DNA of 29,479 nt from Ruminococcaceae bacterium UBA5396 (GTDB taxonomy: Bacteria; Bacillota; Clostridia; Oscillospirales; Acutalibacteraceae): the NCBI GenBank assembly GCA_002410715.1, contig DHOG01000170.1:10096-39574 (forward strand), in the 5' to 3' direction. Position numbers and translations under genes: made by a program. Positions 1 to 6,779 of this stretch are shown piece after piece; the stretch's first letter is position 1; each line of letters begins with the position of its first letter. The notes under the pieces were generated by a model, which was given only the letters and a program-made list of their open reading frames with translations, was not told the origin of the DNA and ran no database searches.

Positions 1-234
1 CATATCGAAACCGGATACTGCGCAGATTTTGTCATACTTAATACAACGCATCCTTCTATGACGCCAAGCCACAACTCTCTTTCCAATGTGATGTATGCCG
101 CGGGCGCGGCAGATGTTGAGATGACGGTAGTCAACGGACGCGTTTTATACTGTAAAGGCGACTACCCGTACATGGATATTGAGCGTATTGTTTATGAAAC
201 GCGGCAATGCGTTGATTCCCTTCTTGCACGATAG
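1..234 (+). CDS. C-terminal end of MtaD-like amidohydrolase (partial)
   Basis: The window opens inside a reading frame whose last 77 residues, beginning HIETGYCADFVIL, end at a TAG at 232-234. The pattern GYCADFVILNTTHPSMTP, then VVNGRVLY and KGDYPYMDIERI, is the C-terminal beta-sandwich tail of the cytosine deaminase/MtaD group of metal-dependent amidohydrolases. In that family the enzymes deaminate 5'-methylthioadenosine, S-adenosylhomocysteine or related purines. The metal-binding barrel lies upstream of the window, so the substrate cannot be read here and MtaD is the best guess from the tail alone. A good promoter for the next gene lies across its last codons, so its coding end doubles as regulatory DNA. 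Other amidohydrolases such as guanine deaminase or SsnA have related tails. Confidence 0.75.
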   Translation, partial: HIETGYCADFVILNTTHPSMTPSHNSLSNVMYAAGAADVEMTVVNGRVLYCKGDYPYMDIERIVYETRQCVDSLLAR

Positions 235-252
235 CTATTTGTGGAGTATAAT
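224..252 (+). promoter_or_regulatory. sigma-A type promoter for the flippase-mazG-hup operon
   Basis: TTGCAC at 224-229 and a perfect TATAAT at 247-252 are separated by 17 bp. The -35 box lies in the last codons of the upstream amidohydrolase. Transcription would start near 259, giving a leader of about 38 nt before the TTG start at 297. This is a match by eye to the vegetative consensus. Confidence 0.65.
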
Positions 253-296
253 AACCTGCATCAATTGCGAATATTAACGAGAGGGTTGGTGTAGTC

Positions 297-2027
297 TTGC
301 CGAAACGCAATAAACAAAGCTTTCTGCACGGTGCGCTAATTCTCTCTTTCGCCGCCATACTGACTAAAATAATCGGCGCACTTTTATTTAAGATTCCCTT
401 GCAAAATATTAACATGACCGCGTACGGATATTTCACGTTAGCATTTAATATATATGTACCCATTTATACTGTATCAACCGCAGGTTTTCCGATTGCTGTT
501 TCGCGTATGGTGTCGCATAGCCTGACATTAGGACGGTATCGAGACATCAAGATTATTCACAAAGTAGCAAACAAGGTGTTTTTAATTACGGGCTCTGTCG
601 GTACCTTATTGATGATCCTGTCAGCGTTTATTTATCCAAGCTTCGTAAAGATGGAAAATGCGCGGCTTGCGATGCTGGTTATGGCTCCCTCAGTATTATT
701 CTGCTGTTTGCTTACATCATATCGCGGAGTATACGAAGGCTCGAGAAATATGATCCCTACTGCTATATCACAAATTGTCGAAGCGGTAGGAAAGCTGATT
801 TTTGGCATTTCACTTGCAGCGGGAGCGCTTTATCTTGGGCAGTGGCAGTTCAGTCACGGTCAGGTTGTATACGGAATTGTAGCTGAATCTTCAGAACAAG
901 CACTGGAGTACAGCCTTCCTTATATAGCCGCTGGCGGAATGTTCGGCGTTACGGCAGGCTCGTTTTTTTCTTTCGCCTATTTGGTATTGTTTTATCGCAG
1001 AAACGGAAGCGGTATCACAAGACAGGAACTTGAAAATGCCCCCAAGCCGAAGCGGCCGAATGTGATTTTCAGATCGCTCCTGCGGTTTGCAATTCCTGTA
1101 GCTTTGGGCACATTAGCAACTCAGCTAACTACATTGATTGACGCTATATCTTTTCAGAAGTGTCTGGCAATCGTGATCGAAAAGAATGGCAACATACTGC
1201 GTGAGATTTACAGTCAAGTTATATCAGCAGGAAAAGTAAATGATTTAAATGGGTTTTTAACCGGTACACGGGACGCCGCATTGACGTATGTAAATCTTGT
1301 TCCGAATATAACCCTGTCTTTAGGAATCAGTGCGCTTCCCGTTATTACCTCTGCGTGGGCTCTGAATGATAGAGTACAGCTTCGCAGGATGGTTTCAAAC
1401 GTATTGAGAATTACATTACTCATATCATTGCCGTCAGGCATCGGACTTTCTGTTCTTGCAAAGCCTATCCTGAAAATGTTTTATGATCCATTTGTGGTTC
1501 AAGTGGCAGGCCCTCAGCTTGAAGTGCTGGGTATATCTGTCGTGTTTATATGTCTGGTTGCTCCCATTAATGCAATGCTTCAGGCGATGGGCCGAGCGGA
1601 TGTTCCTGCAAAGATTGTGTTGGTCGGCGGCGCAGTCAAGCTTTTCCTTAATATTGTCCTTGTACTGAATCCTAGGATTAATGTGATTGGTTCCGCATAC
1701 AGTACCGTGGCTTGTTATACGATTATGGTTATATTAAGTTTTGTTTTTCTTAAGCGTATTATGGGCATGAAACTCCGTTGGCGCTCTATATTCTTAAAGC
1801 CGTTATTTGCAACTGTATGCTGCAGCACGGCAGCTTGGGCTGTAAACGGGATATTATCAAGGTTTGTTTCTAATAGTATATCGGTATTGTCTGCTATTGC
1901 GGTGGCTGTATTTGTTTATATATGGGCGTTACTGTCTATAAGGGCGGTAAAGCGCGAGGACGTTTTAATGTTGCCAAAAGGACAAAAAATTGCGCAGATA
2001 CTTGAAAAATACGATTGGATAGGTTAA
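297..2027 (+). CDS. MOP-family flippase, SpoVB/YabM-like
   Basis: The 576-residue protein is almost entirely hydrophobic and should form about 14 membrane helices. It starts at TTG (297), about 11 nt after GAGAGGG. The N-terminal pattern (FLHGALILSFAAILTKIIGALLF, then YFTLAFNIYVPIYTVSTAGFPIA) and the TSYRGVYEGSRNMIPTAISQ segment are those of the SpoVB/MurJ-related polysaccharide exporters. These move lipid-linked sugar or peptidoglycan precursors across the membrane. In Bacillus subtilis the homologue yabM precedes mazG, as here. The protein is longer than SpoVB or YabM (about 520-530 residues, from memory), partly because of a hydrophilic stretch near residues 288-320. Function as a lipid flippase is inferred from family; whether it serves sporulation or vegetative envelope synthesis cannot be told. 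Confidence 0.85.
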   Translation: MPKRNKQSFLHGALILSFAAILTKIIGALLFKIPLQNINMTAYGYFTLAFNIYVPIYTVSTAGFPIAVSRMVSHSLTLGRYRDIKIIHKVANKVFLITGSVGTLLMILSAFIYPSFVKMENARLAMLVMAPSVLFCCLLTSYRGVYEGSRNMIPTAISQIVEAVGKLIFGISLAAGALYLGQWQFSHGQVVYGIVAESSEQALEYSLPYIAAGGMFGVTAGSFFSFAYLVLFYRRNGSGITRQELENAPKPKRPNVIFRSLLRFAIPVALGTLATQLTTLIDAISFQKCLAIVIEKNGNILREIYSQVISAGKVNDLNGFLTGTRDAALTYVNLVPNITLSLGISALPVITSAWALNDRVQLRRMVSNVLRITLLISLPSGIGLSVLAKPILKMFYDPFVVQVAGPQLEVLGISVVFICLVAPINAMLQAMGRADVPAKIVLVGGAVKLFLNIVLVLNPRINVIGSAYSTVACYTIMVILSFVFLKRIMGMKLRWRSIFLKPLFATVCCSTAAWAVNGILSRFVSNSISVLSAIAVAVFVYIWALLSIRAVKREDVLMLPKGQKIAQILEKYDWIG

Positions 2028-2082
2028 TATAGACAATATGAAAGCCAATACTTGGTTTTTCGAGCTGCCAGGGGGATAGAAA

Positions 2083-2931
2083 ATGGCTGTTGATTACAAG
2101 CAAAAGGGTCATTATGAAATTGATGATCTTCTGGAAATAATGCGGTTATTACGTTCTCCGGATGGCTGTCATTGGGATAGGGAACAGACAAATCAAAGTA
2201 TTCGATCCAATTTGCTGGAAGAAACACATGAAGCAATCGAGGCAATCAATCAAGGAGATGCAAATCTTCTTTGTGAAGAGCTTGGAGATATTTTGCTCCA
2301 GATTGTTTTCCACTGCCAAATTCAGCAGGAGAACAGTCAGTTCGGTTTCAGTGATGTTGTCGATGGAATCTGTAAAAAACTGATTATTAGACATCCCCAT
2401 GTTTTTTCTGATGCTAAGGTAGAAAACAGCAGTCAGATTCTTGAGAATTGGGACAAAATTAAAAGAAAAACAAAAGGCGGGAAAACACAGGCGGATTTGC
2501 TTTTATCGGTGCCGAAATCACTTCCCGCTTTGATGCGTTCAGCAAAGGTACAGAGCCGCGCTGCACGAGTAGGGTTTGACTGGTCGGATGTTTCAGGTGC
2601 GCTTAAGGCACTAAAAGATGAAACCATTGAGCTCGAACAGGCTATTTCAGACGGAAATGTTGAGCGAATAGAGGACGAGTTAGGAGATGTACTTTTCTCA
2701 GCAGTTAACGTCTCACGTTTTACCGATTGTGATGCTGAGCAGGCATTAACAAATGCTTGTAACAAGTTTATACGCAGATTTGCCGTTGTCGAGGCTTTAG
2801 CCGCCGAAAAGGGTATTGATATGGCTGATGCTAATCTTTCGAAGTTGGACGAGCTCTGGAAATTGGCTAAATCAATTATTAACGGTAAAGAAATCAATCT
2901 GTCCGCACAAGAAGATGCGGAAAACCTTTAA
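2083..2931 (+). CDS. mazG: Nucleoside triphosphate pyrophosphohydrolase MazG
   Basis: The 282-residue protein carries two tandem MazG domains. The first has EETHEAIEA followed by CEELGDILLQIVFH, with CHWDREQT near the N-terminus. The second has ETIELEQAI followed by EDELGDVLFSAVNVSR. These EExxE/ExxD clusters bind Mg2+ and hydrolyse (d)NTPs to the monophosphate plus pyrophosphate, which clears non-canonical nucleotides. It lacks the N-terminal tetrapyrrole methylase-like domain fused to MazG in B. subtilis YabN. The ATG at 2083 follows AGGGGG at 2070-2075. It sits 55 bp after the flippase and before HU, the order seen in the yabM-yabO cluster. Confidence 0.95.
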   Translation: MAVDYKQKGHYEIDDLLEIMRLLRSPDGCHWDREQTNQSIRSNLLEETHEAIEAINQGDANLLCEELGDILLQIVFHCQIQQENSQFGFSDVVDGICKKLIIRHPHVFSDAKVENSSQILENWDKIKRKTKGGKTQADLLLSVPKSLPALMRSAKVQSRAARVGFDWSDVSGALKALKDETIELEQAISDGNVERIEDELGDVLFSAVNVSRFTDCDAEQALTNACNKFIRRFAVVEALAAEKGIDMADANLSKLDELWKLAKSIINGKEINLSAQEDAENL

Positions 2932-2985
2932 TCTATCCATGCGCGGTTTTACCCGCTGGTGTATAAAATCAATGGAGGTAATAAC

Positions 2986-3261
2986 ATGAACAAAGTGGAA
3001 TTGGTCGCTGCAGTTACTCAGAAGTCAGGTTTATCTAAGAAGGATGCTGAGAAGGCGGTTTCCGCTGTACTTGATTCTGTCGTAGAATCAGTTGCTTCTG
3101 GTGACAAAGTACAGTTGGTTGGCTTTGGAACATTTGAGGTTCGTTTACGTCAAGAAAGAACAGGTCGCAACCCCCGTACAAACGAAACAATTATTATTCC
3201 CGCTTCTAAGCAGCCTGTTTTTAAAGCCGGCAAGGCATTTAAAGACGCCGTTGCAAAATAA
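2986..3261 (+). CDS. hup: DNA-binding protein HU
   Basis: The start is the ATG at 2986, 7 nt after GGAGG at 2974-2978; upstream in-frame codons lack an RBS. The 91-residue product has the full-length HU/IHF fold. The N-terminal helices are MNKVELVAAV...KKDAEKAVSAVLD, and the signature is VGFGTFEVRLRQERTGRNPRT at about residues 46-66, where the beta arm that inserts into the DNA minor groove begins. It ends in KPVFKAGK-like QPVFKAGKAFKDAVAK. HU dimers compact the nucleoid and bend DNA without strong sequence preference. HU sits inside the mazG-yabO cluster here, whereas in B. subtilis hbs is elsewhere. A strong hairpin follows the stop codon. Confidence 0.95.
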   Translation: MNKVELVAAVTQKSGLSKKDAEKAVSAVLDSVVESVASGDKVQLVGFGTFEVRLRQERTGRNPRTNETIIIPASKQPVFKAGKAFKDAVAK

Positions 3262-3272
3262 GGTAAAGATTA

Positions 3273-3311
3273 TATACCAGAAGCCGTCCAATATGGACGG
3301 CTTCCGGTATA
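3273..3311 (+). terminator. Long hairpin after HU, no clear T-tract
   Basis: Arms 3273-3289 and 3295-3311 form a 17-bp stem with one A-C mismatch around the loop AATAT. It lies 11 bp after the HU stop and 39 bp before rqcP. It is followed by ATAATAAGTG, not by a run of T, so it is not a classical intrinsic terminator. It may instead be an mRNA-stabilising or processing hairpin, or a leaky terminator that lets HU be made at a higher level than the genes downstream. Confidence 0.55.
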
Positions 3312-3349
3312 TAATAAGTGTATTTAAAAAGAAAAGGATGTTTCAATAT

Positions 3350-3592
3350 ATGCGACTTGATAAATATCTGAAAGTATCGCGTTTAATTAAAAGAAGGACC
3401 ATCGCAAATGAGGCATGTGATGCTGGACGTGTTCTGGTAAACGGTAAACCTGCCCGTGCTTCATATGAAGTAAAACCGAGCGATATAATTGAAATAACGA
3501 TGGGCACACGGGTTGTTCGAGTGGAAATAATATCTGTTCAGGAGTTTGCTGCCAAAAATGATGCGTCTGGGTTATATCGGATACTGCCTTAG
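3350..3592 (+). CDS. rqcP: S4-domain ribosome quality-control factor RqcP (YabO)
   Basis: The 80-residue protein is essentially one S4 RNA-binding domain: MRLDKYLKVSRLIKRRTIANEACDAGRVLVNG followed by KPARASYEVKPSDIIEI. Its B. subtilis homologue YabO/RqcP binds the obstructed 50S subunit with RqcH and helps poly-alanine tailing of stalled nascent chains. Hsp15 (HslR) is the related proteobacterial form. The chosen start is ATG 3350, where family members begin; an in-frame ATG at 3338 lies inside the RBS (AAGGAT, 3334-3339) and would add only four residues. Its position between mazG/HU and yabP matches the conserved yabN-yabO-yabP order. Confidence 0.9.
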   Translation: MRLDKYLKVSRLIKRRTIANEACDAGRVLVNGKPARASYEVKPSDIIEITMGTRVVRVEIISVQEFAAKNDASGLYRILP

Positions 3593-3957
3593 TCATTATC
3601 TCAACGATTGGTTTTTAGCGTTCGGATTGCAGAAGAGCTTTAGGCGGGCGGTTTTCAGCCGAGGGTAGTTGAGTATATATTGGTTATAAAATCTCCAAAC
3701 GTCACATAGAATTAAGTGAACCCCGACATTACGATTCTTTTGAGACAATGGCTATTTTAACGCAAGAATCGTATTATGTTCGGCATGTTCATTCTGAGGG
3801 GAAGATGTGCATCCTCAGAGTGACGAGGAGAGCTCTCGCCCAACCACCTGTAATGGTTGTAAGAAAGATATTTCACGGCAGGAGCTTCCTCCAATGTTAG
3901 CTGTTGTTGTCCTAGTACCAGTACAGCACAAGTTCTATGTGATAAGGAGTGTTGGTT
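3593..3957. other. 365-bp geneless region rich in inverted repeats
   Basis: No convincing gene lies between rqcP and yabP, although this spacer is short in B. subtilis. Several inverted repeats follow one another. TACGATTCTT (3730-3739) pairs with AAGAATCGTA (3764-3773). CATTCTGAGG (3790-3799) pairs with CCTCAGAGTG (3813-3822) with one G-T. GAGAGCTCTC (3828-3837) is a palindrome. CAACCA (3841-3846) pairs with TGGTTG (3854-3859), and GCTGT (3900-3904) with ACAGC (3923-3927). The CATTCTGAGG...CCTCAGAGTG part resembles dispersed REP-type hairpins seen in many genomes. Alternatives are a structured 5' leader of yabP or a small RNA. No good vegetative promoter was found. Confidence 0.5.
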
Positions 3958-4236
3958 ATGCCGGAAGGAAAAACAATACAGATGCCTCATCATTTGATTC
4001 TGGAGGACCGTCATGCCCTAACTGTTTCCGGAGTATCCGATGTTGACAGCTTTGATGATATGACCGTAGTAATATATACTGAATTAGGCGAGCTCACAGT
4101 AAAGGGTGAAGGTCTGCATATTAACAAACTTAATATTGAAACAGGAGATCTTACCCTGCAAGGGCAGATTATATCTCTTGCCTATTCTGAAATACAATCA
4201 AGAAACGACGGGTTTTTTGGCCGTCTATTCAAATAG
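3958..4236 (+). CDS. yabP: Sporulation protein YabP
   Basis: The 92-residue protein begins at ATG 3958, 8 nt after AAGGAG (3944-3949). Its core (HHLILEDRHALTVSGV, VDSFDDMTVVIYTELGELTVKGEGLHI, LNIETGDLTLQGQI) is that of the YabP/YqfC family, a small beta-rich domain that occurs in endospore formers. In B. subtilis yabP and yabQ are a mother-cell operon and yabQ is needed for cortex formation; the molecular role of YabP is not known. Its presence supports assignment to a spore former. It is followed by yabQ after 11 bp. Confidence 0.9.
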   Translation: MPEGKTIQMPHHLILEDRHALTVSGVSDVDSFDDMTVVIYTELGELTVKGEGLHINKLNIETGDLTLQGQIISLAYSEIQSRNDGFFGRLFK

Positions 4237-4247
4237 GGGAGTCTGAT

Positions 4248-4805
4248 GTGGAAATAACGATCAGTGATCAGGTAAATCACCTTTTTCTGTCCTGTGGCTT
4301 GGGCTTTCTTTTAGGGCTATATTATGATTTTTACCGAGTTCCCCGTTTGATTATGCGTTCCGGTCGTCGTGTTATATTTTTTCAGGACGTGCTGTTTTTC
4401 TTAACTTCATCAATCATTACATTTTTGTTTTCTCTGGCTGTTATGGATGGTAAGCTCCGTTTTTACCTGTTTCTCGGTGAAGCAATTGGATTTGCAGCCT
4501 ACTATTTTACCATTGGAAGATTGGTTTTGAAATTTACCGGAACCATAACAGCATTAATTATTTCAATTTGGAAGATGTTCTGGCAGATTGTTTTGGCCCC
4601 TTTTAGGTTTTTTATAGCAATTTTTAAGAAACCTATAAAAAAACTACTTGAATTATTTATAAAAACAGGTAATATAGTAGTATCATCATCAAAAAAGGTA
4701 TTGAAACAAATACGGTTTGTATTGTATAATAGAGAAAAAGTGTCTGAAATCTCAACGGGCACCAAGCCCCGTGTTTTACATAAAAAGGGGAAAAAGAAAA
4801 AATGA
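4248..4805 (+). CDS. yabQ: Spore cortex protein YabQ
   Basis: The 185-residue protein starts at GTG 4248 after GGGGAG. About four hydrophobic segments (near residues 10-28, 44-63, 70-88 and 97-118) are followed by a very basic tail ending in GKKKK. The N-terminal half with LGFLLGLYYDFYRVPR and RRVIFFQDVLFFL is typical of YabQ, a membrane protein of the forespore envelope required for cortex assembly in B. subtilis. The gene overlaps divIC by ATGA (4802-4805), which suggests translational coupling. Confidence 0.88.
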   Translation: MEITISDQVNHLFLSCGLGFLLGLYYDFYRVPRLIMRSGRRVIFFQDVLFFLTSSIITFLFSLAVMDGKLRFYLFLGEAIGFAAYYFTIGRLVLKFTGTITALIISIWKMFWQIVLAPFRFFIAIFKKPIKKLLELFIKTGNIVVSSSKKVLKQIRFVLYNREKVSEISTGTKPRVLHKKGKKKK

Positions 4806-5077
4806 GGGCTGCTGGAAAGAGAAAAAAGAAAAAAAGCATTTTTCTTCGCATAGCGTTGGCTGCCTTTTCTGTCTACGTTGTTGTTATGCTGATTCAGCTT
4901 CAGCTTGAAATCAGTCAGCGGCAAAGGAGAATTGAGGAAATTAATGCAGCAAATGAGCAATTGAGCAAGGAAATTGAAGAGCTGGAATATAAAAATAAAA
5001 ATTATGAAGACTATCTTGAGGAAAAAGCACGTGACAGTATGGCCCGTCCGGGCGAAACTATATATTATGGTAATTGA
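4802..5077 (+). CDS. divIC: Cell-division protein DivIC/FtsB-like septum initiator
   Basis: This is a 91-residue bitopic membrane protein. A lysine-rich cytoplasmic start (residues 1-12) is followed by one membrane helix (IFLRIALAAFSVYVVVMLI, about 13-31). A heptad coiled coil comes next (QLQLEISQRQRRIEEINAANEQLSKEIEEL, about 32-65), and the tail ends ARPGETIYYGN, the usual ending of the family. DivIC partners FtsL and DivIB at the division site. It overlaps yabQ by four bases and precedes yabR, as in B. subtilis. Confidence 0.92.
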   Translation: MRAAGKRKKKKSIFLRIALAAFSVYVVVMLIQLQLEISQRQRRIEEINAANEQLSKEIEELEYKNKNYEDYLEEKARDSMARPGETIYYGN

Positions 5078-5104
5078 CTGAAATTAGGAGGAAAACAAGC
5101 ACAT

Positions 5105-5533
5105 ATGCAACTTGAAGTTGGAGCGGTATTGGAAGGTAAAATTACGGGTATCACAAAATTTGGCGCTTTTGTTGAGCTTCCGGGAGGCAAAACCGGTATG
5201 GTGCATATATCGGAGGTTGCCCCAACCTATGTAAAGGAAATCCGCGATTATGTCACGGAGAACCAGACGGTTAAGGTAAAAATTCTCACCATTGGGGAAG
5301 ACGGCAAGGTCAGTCTGTCTATGAAAAAGGCAATCGAACCGACTGCTGCACGGCAGCGCAATTCATCCCCCGGCCGTCCGGGCGGTTTTGAATGGCAGAC
5401 TAACCGTAATGATACCGTTAGCTTTGAAGATATGATTTCAAAATTCAAGCAAACCAGTGATGAGAAAATGCTTGATTTAAAACGTTCGCTTGATGGAAAA
5501 AACGGCGGTTTCTCTCGCCGCGGTTCACGCTGA
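5105..5533 (+). CDS. yabR: S1-domain RNA-binding protein (YabR-like)
   Basis: Residues 1-72 form an S1 RNA-binding fold (LEVGAVLEGKITGITKFGAFVELPGGKTGMVHISEVA, then VKVKILTIGEDGKVSLSMK). The rest is a basic, low-complexity tail ending in NGGFSRRGSR. The 142-residue size and its place after divIC match B. subtilis YabR, which is related to polynucleotide phosphorylase S1 domains and general stress protein 13. RNA binding is expected from the fold, but the target is unknown. AGGAGG at 5086-5091 lies a rather long 13 nt before ATG 5105. A strong terminator follows, so it closes the cluster; spoIIE does not follow as it does in Bacillus. Confidence 0.88.
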   Translation: MQLEVGAVLEGKITGITKFGAFVELPGGKTGMVHISEVAPTYVKEIRDYVTENQTVKVKILTIGEDGKVSLSMKKAIEPTAARQRNSSPGRPGGFEWQTNRNDTVSFEDMISKFKQTSDEKMLDLKRSLDGKNGGFSRRGSR

Positions 5534-5545
5534 AACGTAAATTGG

Positions 5546-5572
5546 GCGGAGCTATGCTCCGCTTCTTTTTTT
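5546..5572 (+). terminator. Intrinsic terminator after yabR
   Basis: GCGGAGC (5546-5552), loop TAT, GCTCCGC (5556-5562) and a T-rich tract TTCTTTTTTT (5563-5572). This is a perfect 7-bp GC-rich stem located 13 bp after the stop codon. Confidence 0.9.
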
Positions 5573-5602
5573 CGTATTTACATATGTATTGGAGTTCTAA
5601 TT

Positions 5603-6754
5603 ATGGTAATAATCAATGCAAAGATATTTCCCATTGATCAATCCGTTATTGAATCAGGCTATGTCAGATTTCAAGACGGTATCATTACCGAATTAGGGGA
5701 GATGCCTTATTCGGGAACTGATGTGGATTTGTTTGATGCGCAGGGCGGAATTTTGCTGCCGGGTTTTGTGGACGCGCATACCCATCTTGGAATGTGGGAG
5801 GATTCATTAGGATTTGAGGGTGATGACGGGAATGAGGACACCGACCCGGCAACTCCGCATTTACGCGCTGTTGATGCGGTTAATCCAATGGATCGATGCT
5901 TTCAAGAGGCTATGAAAGCCGGTGTGACAACCGTTGTGACCGGTCCGGGAAGCGCAAATCCGATCGGCGGTCAGCTTTGTGCAATGAAAACATACGGTCG
6001 ACGTATGGAGGATATGATTATTAAAGAACCGCTTGCAATGAAAATGGCACTTGGTGAAAATCCAAAAACGGTTTATCATGGCAAAAATCAATCACCCGTC
6101 ACCAGAATGGCAACAGCGGCAATTATTCGGGAGCAACTTTCCTTTGCGAAACGGTATGATGCTGACAAGAGAAATGCTCTGGATAATGAAGATGTTGATG
6201 AGCCGGAATTTGATATTAAATGCGAAGCGTTGCTCCCAGTTATCCGAAAAGAACTTCCTGTCCATTTTCATGCTCACAGATTAGATGATATTTTTACTGC
6301 TCAACGAATCGCAAAGGAATTTGACCTTGATTATATCATTGTTCACGGTACACAAGCCCATCTTGCTGCTGATCTTCTGGCACAGGATGGTGTAAAAATA
6401 CTCTGCGGCCCTCTTCTTTGCGATCGGTCAAAGCCGGAGCTAAAGGATCTTACACCAACCAATCCTGTAATTCTGCATAATGCTGGAGTTGAGATTGCAA
6501 TCATAACCGACCACCCAGTTATACCTGAGTCGTACCTCTCATTATGTGCAGGGCTTGCAGTACGCGAAGGACTGCCTTATGATCAGGCTCTGCGTGCAAT
6601 AACGCTCACACCGTCTCAAATATGTGGAATCGATGATCGTATCGGCTCCATTACACCGGGTAAAGACGCTGATTTGGTTTTGTTTGCTAATGATCCGCTA
6701 ACCATTACCGCAAAACCCATCGCGGTATTTTGTAAGGGAAAACGTTTCGTTTAG
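5603..6754 (+). CDS. Metal-dependent amidohydrolase, substrate unknown
   Basis: The 383-residue protein follows GGAG (5591-5594) with an ATG start. It has the amidohydrolase layout: an N-terminal beta-sandwich strand, GFVDAHTHLGMWED with the metal pair H59/H61, further ligands H221 and H223 in VHFHAHR, H248 in IIVHGTQAH, and the catalytic D303 in IITDHP. The C-terminus is GSITPGKDADLVLFANDPL. It resembles the imidazolonepropionase/dipeptidase-like subgroup common in Clostridia, often annotated only as amidohydrolase. I cannot name its substrate. The gene after it encodes a fumarase-type alpha subunit 25 bp downstream, so the two are probably co-transcribed. Confidence 0.85.
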   Translation: MVIINAKIFPIDQSVIESGYVRFQDGIITELGEMPYSGTDVDLFDAQGGILLPGFVDAHTHLGMWEDSLGFEGDDGNEDTDPATPHLRAVDAVNPMDRCFQEAMKAGVTTVVTGPGSANPIGGQLCAMKTYGRRMEDMIIKEPLAMKMALGENPKTVYHGKNQSPVTRMATAAIIREQLSFAKRYDADKRNALDNEDVDEPEFDIKCEALLPVIRKELPVHFHAHRLDDIFTAQRIAKEFDLDYIIVHGTQAHLAADLLAQDGVKILCGPLLCDRSKPELKDLTPTNPVILHNAGVEIAIITDHPVIPESYLSLCAGLAVREGLPYDQALRAITLTPSQICGIDDRIGSITPGKDADLVLFANDPLTITAKPIAVFCKGKRFV

Positions 6755-6779
6755 CTGTCCGAAAGAAAGAAGGACTTCA

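Noticed and set aside
3092..3349. Long upstream extension of the rqcP frame into the HU gene
   Set aside because: It is HU in another frame; the conserved S4 protein begins at MRLDKYLK with its own RBS.
3593..3957. T-box leader
   Set aside because: No AGGGTGG-like T-box sequence is present and the downstream gene is not a tRNA synthetase or amino-acid gene.
3757..4014. Minus-strand 85-codon ORF across the rqcP-yabP spacer
   Set aside because: It reads through the hairpin repeats and the start of yabP, has no RBS and shows the composition of translated repeat DNA (for example RHSEDAHLPLRMN).
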